Below are positions 5,051-7,727 of a DNA stretch of 7,727 nt, piece after piece. The notes below the pieces were generated by a model. It did no database searches, was not told the origin of the DNA, and was given only the letters and a program-made list of their open reading frames with translations. The stretch spans positions 1 to 7,727 of the forward strand of contig CADBLW010000051.1 in the NCBI GenBank assembly GCA_902795625.1. Reading direction: 5' to 3'. Each line of letters starts with the position of its first letter. The first letter of the stretch is position 1. The stretch comes from an uncultured Lachnospiraceae bacterium. Its GTDB lineage: Bacteria; Bacillota; Clostridia; Lachnospirales; Lachnospiraceae. The position numbers were made by a program, and so were the translations under genes.

Positions 5051-6214
5051 ATGGCGGAAGAGACGAAGAACGAAAAGCCTAATGAGGGCCTTGAGTTCCT
5101 TGAGTGGCTCCGCACGAAAGACGGCAAAGCGGAGAAAAATTACCGGGGTTTCAAGCAGTATCTTGAGTCCCGTGCGCGCGGAAAAGGGGTGCCGATCAGC
5201 GGACAGTTCGAGCTGACGCCGCTGTGTAATTTTGATTGCAAAATGTGCTACGTGCATCTCAGTCAGGACCGGATGAACGGGAGAGAAATTCTTTCCGTTG
5301 AAACGTGGAAGGACCTGATCCATCAGGCCTGGGAGGCAGGCATGATCAAGGCGTCATTGACCGGAGGCGAGTGCCTGACATACCCGGGCTTTGACGAGAT
5401 CTTTCTGTATCTTCACAGCCTCGGATGTGAAGTCGGGGTGCTTACCAACGGCTTCCTGCTCGATGAGAAGAGACTGGAATTTTTCAAGGAACATATGCCT
5501 GCGCTGATCCAGGTTACGCTGTATGGCTATGACGAGGAATCGTACATGCGGGTTACCGGCCGGCGCGGGTTTAAGACAGTGACCGAGAATATCCGCAGAG
5601 CCGTGGATGCCGGCATGCCGCTGCAGGTGAGTATTACTCCCAACAGTTTTCTGGGACGGGACGTGTTGGAAACCGTTCGTGTCGCTAATACCCTTGCGAA
5701 GAAAGTGATCGTCAATTCCATGCTTTTCACACCGAGAGAGGAAACCGGCAGGTCCGATCAAAAGGAAGACTTGGATGATGATCTGTATGTGGACATTTAT
5801 CATCTGATCGATGAGATATATGGGCGTGAGAAGCGAACAATCAATGCGGATAAGCTTCCGCCGGTCGGAGGGCCGTATCATGAGTGCAGCGAGTGCGGAC
5901 TGCTTTGCGGCGGCGGACGGTCTTCTTTCGTTGTCGATTGGAGAGGAACCCTGATGCCGTGCAACCGTATGAATATAATCCATGCGGATCTGCTGCAGGA
6001 AGGCTTTGCCGCGGCCTGGAAGAAGGTCAATGGGGAAGCGTGCAGCTGGCCGAGGGTGCCGGAGTGCAAGGGATGTCCCTATGATAAGGTATGCAATCAT
6101 TGTGCAGGAAACATGCTTCGTTACGCAAAGCCCGGACAGCAGCCGACAGGCCTGTGTGAAAAGATAAAATACTATGTACAGTGTGGGGTACGTGATCTGC
6201 CGGATTGCGAGTAG
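5051..6214 (+). CDS. Radical SAM/SPASM peptide-modifying enzyme
   Basis: The protein has 387 residues. An N-terminal helical extension (1-50, LEFLEWLRTKDGKAEKNYRGFKQYLE) precedes the radical SAM core. The cluster motif is CNFDCKMC (Cys59, Cys63, Cys66; CX3CX2C), followed by the SAM-binding TGGE (104-107) and VLTNG (130-134). The C-terminal SPASM domain supplies many cysteines for auxiliary iron-sulfur clusters: Cys279, 282, 286, 304 (in WRGTLMPC), 331, 339, 342, 348, 351, 369, 378 and 386, including CKGCPYDKVCNHC. SPASM enzymes paired with PqqD domains install thioether or carbon-carbon cross-links or other radical changes in ribosomal peptides. Which of these occurs here cannot be read from sequence; each candidate core offers cysteines and aromatic residues. 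GAGGAGGA, ten bases before the ATG, is embedded in the end of the upstream gene, implying coupled translation. Partners are the PqqD domain and the two downstream peptides. Confidence 0.93.
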   Translation: MAEETKNEKPNEGLEFLEWLRTKDGKAEKNYRGFKQYLESRARGKGVPISGQFELTPLCNFDCKMCYVHLSQDRMNGREILSVETWKDLIHQAWEAGMIKASLTGGECLTYPGFDEIFLYLHSLGCEVGVLTNGFLLDEKRLEFFKEHMPALIQVTLYGYDEESYMRVTGRRGFKTVTENIRRAVDAGMPLQVSITPNSFLGRDVLETVRVANTLAKKVIVNSMLFTPREETGRSDQKEDLDDDLYVDIYHLIDEIYGREKRTINADKLPPVGGPYHECSECGLLCGGGRSSFVVDWRGTLMPCNRMNIIHADLLQEGFAAAWKKVNGEACSWPRVPECKGCPYDKVCNHCAGNMLRYAKPGQQPTGLCEKIKYYVQCGVRDLPDCE

Positions 6215-6248
6215 GCGAATTTAGGAGTACCGGCGACATAAAAAAACA

Positions 6249-6277
6249 TTGCAATCAATACTATGAGATGATATACT
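6249..6277 (+). promoter_or_regulatory. Promoter of the precursor peptide pair
   Basis: TTGCAA (6249-6254), a 17-base spacer and TATACT (6272-6277), the latter preceded by TG at -15/-14 (TGaTATACT), make an extended -10 sigma-A promoter. It lies in the AT-rich gap after the radical SAM gene, with no terminator before it, so the peptides may be read both from the enzyme operon and from this promoter. The predicted start is near 6284. Confidence 0.7.
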
Positions 6278-6288
6278 CAGCTATACAG

Positions 6289-6305
6289 TTGTTGTGTCAC
6301 AACAA
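6289..6305. promoter_or_regulatory. Perfect 17-bp palindrome at the start of the precursor transcript
   Basis: TTGTTGTGtCACAACAA has 8-base arms around one central base. It begins about five bases after the predicted transcription start and ends seven bases before the Shine-Dalgarno sequence. It could be an operator for a dimeric regulator. An RNA hairpin is possible, though a one-base loop makes an unopened stem unlikely. No regulator gene in the window is an obvious partner. Confidence 0.6.
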
Positions 6306-6308
6306 ATC

Positions 6309-6398
6309 TATAGGAGGGTAGCAGAGATGAAGAAACAATATGGAACTCCCGAAGCGGAGAAGCTGGAGTTTGATTACAAGGACGCGATTGTCGCATCC
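6309..6398 (+). repeat. Direct repeat, copy 1: ribosome binding site plus leader
   Basis: The stretch from TATAGGAGG through leader codon 24 recurs 216 bases later. Within the 72 coding bases only seven differ, five of them at third codon positions. The run from GCGGAGAAG to GACGCG is identical. Similarity stops abruptly where the core begins. Confidence 0.9.
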
Positions 6399-6506
6399 GC
6401 AGGTGTGTGCTACATGGCGATTGATGCTCCGGCCGGTATTGAAGGTCAAACACCTTGCCAGCCCGAGCCGCAGCCCGATATGGATGTGGATTCCGCAGCG
6501 CCGTGA
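6327..6506 (+). CDS. RiPP precursor peptide 1 (two-cysteine core)
   Basis: The product has 59 residues. The ATG at 6327 is chosen because AGGAGGG lies about eight bases upstream and because it aligns with the start of the second peptide; an upstream in-frame GTG at 6294 lacks both supports. Residues 1-24 are a leader with YGTPEAEKLEFDY and end DAIVAS; it is nearly identical to that of the next gene and presumably binds the PqqD domain. The remainder is the candidate core: AGVCYMAIDAPAGIEGQTPC, then an acidic proline-rich tail (QPEPQPDMDVDSAAP). Cys28 is followed by Tyr29, and Cys44 lies 16 residues after Cys28. There is no double-glycine site; a cut near VAS/AG would suit a signal-peptidase-like protease, in line with the S24/S26 gene. 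No similarity to a named RiPP class is recognised. It has its own promoter and lies 112 bases after the radical SAM gene. Confidence 0.85.
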   Translation: MKKQYGTPEAEKLEFDYKDAIVASAGVCYMAIDAPAGIEGQTPCQPEPQPDMDVDSAAP

Positions 6507-6518
6507 GTAAACAGGCGA
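6501..6518 (+). repeat. Conserved 3' flank of the precursor cassettes (copy 1)
   Basis: CCGTGAGTAAACAGGCGA (6501-6518), which contains the final Pro codon and stop of peptide 1, matches CCGTAAGGAAACAGCGA (6693-6709) at the same point of peptide 2 with two substitutions and one indel. Conserved 5' and 3' flanks therefore bracket a wholly different core, as expected of a duplicated cassette with diversified core. Confidence 0.65.
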
Positions 6519-6522
6519 CAAG

Positions 6523-6614
6523 TATAAAGGAGGATAGCAGAGATGAAAAAGCAGTATGGCACTCCCGATGCGGAGAAGCTGGAGTTTGATTACAAGGACG
6601 CGGTTGTCGCATCT
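6523..6614 (+). repeat. Direct repeat, copy 2: ribosome binding site plus leader
   Basis: This is the second copy of the repeat at 6309-6398. It begins TATAAAGGAGGATAGCAGAG and runs to leader codon 24. The changes from copy 1 are mostly silent (AAG/AAA, CAA/CAG, GGA/GGC) or conservative (Glu9 to Asp, Ile21 to Val), showing selection on the leader protein sequence. Confidence 0.9.
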
Positions 6615-6698
6615 TCTATTTGCTGGTATCAGGATGATGACAATGATTGTCCATGGACTTCTGATGACAACAATGAGCCGGAAGGTGTAAGACCGTAA
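6543..6698 (+). CDS. RiPP precursor peptide 2 (two-cysteine, Trp- and Asp-rich core)
   Basis: The product has 51 residues and is short enough to be missed by automatic callers. AAGGAGG lies about nine bases before the ATG. The 24-residue leader differs from that of peptide 1 only at Glu9 to Asp and Ile21 to Val. The core is unrelated: SSICWYQDDDNDCPWTSDD (residues 24-42), then NNEPEGVRP. Cys27 is followed by Trp28 and Cys36 lies nine residues after Cys27; the Cys-aromatic pair nearly aligns with Cys28-Tyr29 of peptide 1, suggesting a shared modification point. The core is strongly acidic. The gap to peptide 1 is 36 bases and no promoter is seen between them, so both share one transcript. The presumed substrates-enzyme pairing with the radical SAM and PqqD proteins is inferred from position and leader conservation. 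The final product and its activity are unknown. Confidence 0.83.
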   Translation: MKKQYGTPDAEKLEFDYKDAVVASSICWYQDDDNDCPWTSDDNNEPEGVRP

Positions 6699-6712
6699 GG
6701 AAACAGCGAAAC

Positions 6713-6740
6713 AGGCGGGGCATTTGCCCCGCCTTAACTA
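6713..6740. terminator. GC-rich hairpin terminator between converging genes
   Basis: AGGCGGGGC (6713-6721) pairs with GCCCCGCCT (6726-6734) around the loop ATTT. It follows precursor 2 by 14 bases and lies 21 bases beyond the stop of the minus-strand ABC gene. The downstream T content is modest (TTAACTATTT on plus; TGTTTCGCTGTTT on minus), so termination may be partial in each direction, but the perfect 9-bp GC stem between converging genes makes the role likely. Confidence 0.8.
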
Positions 6741-6755
6741 TTTGATCTCTGATTT

Positions 6756-7727
6756 TTATGCTTCCCGGCTTCCTGCCAGGTACAGCGTCTTGTAGAAGCT
6801 TTCACGGGCCATCAACGTGTCGTGTGTGCCCTGCTCGATCACATTGCCGTCTTTCATCACCAGGATGAGGTCGGCATTTTTTATTGTCGAGAGGCGGTGC
6901 GCGACGATGAAACTCGTGCGGCCGCGCATCATCGCGGAAAATGCATCCTGAATTTTCCACTCGGTACGAGTATCAATCGAGGAGGTAGCTTCGTCGAGGA
7001 TGAGGATCGGCGGCAGGCAGAGCATGACGCGGGCGATGCACAAAAGCTGCCGCTGGCCGGCGGAAAGTCCGCCGCCGTGCTCGCCGAGGACGGTGTCGTA
7101 GCCGTCGGGAAGTCGCCGGATGAAGCTGTGGGCGTGGGCCGCTTTGGCGGCCTCTTTGATCTCCTCGTCGGTGGCGTCCGGCTTGCCCATGGCAATGTTG
7201 TCGCGGATGGTGCCGTCGGAGAGCCAGGTGTCCTGCAGTACCATTCCGATATTGCGGCGCAGGAACGGCTTCGGAATGCTTCTGTGCGTCAGACCGTCGA
7301 AGGTGATGGTGCCGTCGTCGATCTCATAGAACCGCATCAGCAGGTTGATGAGCGTCGTCTTGCCGCAGCCGGTGGGGCCGACGATGGCGATGCGCGATCC
7401 CGCGTTCACGGAGATGTTCATATCCGTGATGAGCGGGCGGTCTTTTACATAGGCAAATGCAACATGCTTAAACTCAATGTCACCGCGGAGTGCCTCCGGA
7501 AGGGCGACAGGGGTGCCGTCTGCGGACAGAGCATTCACCGCGAGAGATTCGTCCGCGGGCAGCGGCTCATCCAGCAGTTCGAAGATGCGCGATGCGCATG
7601 CGAGGGCGTTCTGCAGCTCGGTGACCACGCCCGAGATCTCGTTGAAGGGCTTCGCGTACTGTCCGGCGTACGCCAGCATCGTCGTCAGCATACCTACCGA
7701 GAGGCCGCCGCTGATGACGGCGAAGGA
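6756..7727 (-). CDS. ABC exporter subunit, fused permease-ATPase, C-terminal part (5' truncated)
   Basis: The frame is open from the stop at 6756-6758 to the right edge, so the start lies outside; 323 residues are visible. The first part is the end of the transmembrane domain (LSVGMLTTMLAYAGQYAKPFNEI, then TELQNALACASRIFELLDE, the usual linker of MDR-type exporters). The ATPase domain is complete: Walker A GPTGCGKTT, Q-loop VLQDTW, signature LSAGQRQ, Walker B ILILDEATSSID with its catalytic Glu, and H-loop IVAHRLST. It therefore carries a catalytically competent nucleotide site. The style fits one half of the heterodimeric multidrug/lipid exporters common in Clostridia; the partner would be outside the window. 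A C39 peptidase domain, the mark of RiPP leader-cleaving exporters, would lie N-terminal and cannot be judged. It converges on the RiPP genes across a terminator, so a role in exporting their product is possible but not shown. Confidence 0.92.
   Translation of the reverse strand, partial: SFAVISGGLSVGMLTTMLAYAGQYAKPFNEISGVVTELQNALACASRIFELLDEPLPADESLAVNALSADGTPVALPEALRGDIEFKHVAFAYVKDRPLITDMNISVNAGSRIAIVGPTGCGKTTLINLLMRFYEIDDGTITFDGLTHRSIPKPFLRRNIGMVLQDTWLSDGTIRDNIAMGKPDATDEEIKEAAKAAHAHSFIRRLPDGYDTVLGEHGGGLSAGQRQLLCIARVMLCLPPILILDEATSSIDTRTEWKIQDAFSAMMRGRTSFIVAHRLSTIKNADLILVMKDGNVIEQGTHDTLMARESFYKTLYLAGSREA

Noticed and set aside
5354..6100. Minus-strand frame of 248 codons inside the radical SAM gene
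   Set aside because: The plus-strand product is unmistakable with intact cluster motifs; the opposite frame shows no domain.
6294..6326. Upstream GTG start extending precursor 1
   Set aside because: It would translate through the palindrome and the Shine-Dalgarno sequence and is not matched in the paralogous precursor.
3956..6698. Lasso peptide cluster
   Set aside because: PqqD and an HprK-like kinase fit, but there is no asparagine-synthetase-like cyclase, no B2 protease, and the peptides lack the lasso leader Thr and the Gly...Asp/Glu ring pattern.
6756..7727. RiPP exporter with leader-cleaving C39 domain
   Set aside because: The visible part is a generic MDR-type ATPase end; the N-terminus is outside the window and the gene is in the opposite direction behind a terminator, so membership in the RiPP locus is not supported.

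Overview
The window looks like a chromosomal segment of a moderately GC-rich Firmicute, most likely a Clostridia/Lachnospiraceae-type gut or rumen anaerobe. The basis is purine-rich GGAGG ribosome binding sites ahead of most genes, sigma-A type promoters (TTGACA/TATAAT-like, 17-bp spacers), and protein families familiar from that group. Genus and species cannot be given from the sequence alone.

Layout. (1) 1-963, plus: the C-terminal part of an unrecognised protein with a Pro/Glu/Thr linker, cut by the left edge. It is followed by three 18-bp tandem repeats and a strong hairpin terminator that probably serves both strands. (2) 3200-1254, minus: a three-gene set read leftwards, namely an SPFH/band-7 membrane protein, a 65-residue ribbon-helix-helix DNA-binding protein and a four-helix DUF1648-type membrane protein. 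Its promoter (3277-3305) overlaps a striking array of TGATA half-sites repeated every 11 bp, which suits an Arc/CopG-like repressor. (3) 3375-6734, plus: a compact peptide-modification (RiPP) locus. It encodes a soluble S24/S26 signal-peptidase-like serine protease, an HPr-kinase-like P-loop protein fused in frame to a PqqD-like leader-binding domain, a radical SAM/SPASM enzyme, and two small tandem peptides with nearly identical leaders and unrelated cysteine-containing cores. The second peptide is only 51 codons long. (4) 7727-6756, minus: the C-terminal part of an ABC exporter subunit, cut by the right edge and converging on the RiPP locus across a GC-rich hairpin.

How the genes may work together (inference). 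The PqqD domain would hold the shared leader of each precursor and present the variable core to the radical SAM enzyme. The HPr-kinase-like domain could phosphorylate the peptide or act as an ATP-dependent partner, and the S24/S26 protease could remove the leader. No lasso cyclase, LanM/LanC, YcaO or C39 peptidase is visible. The precursor pair has its own extended -10 promoter and a perfect 17-bp palindrome just downstream of it, so peptide supply may be controlled separately from the enzymes. The most notable points are the conserved-leader/variable-core cassette duplication, the kinase-PqqD fusion with an apparent internal translation start, and the combination of enzymes in this locus.
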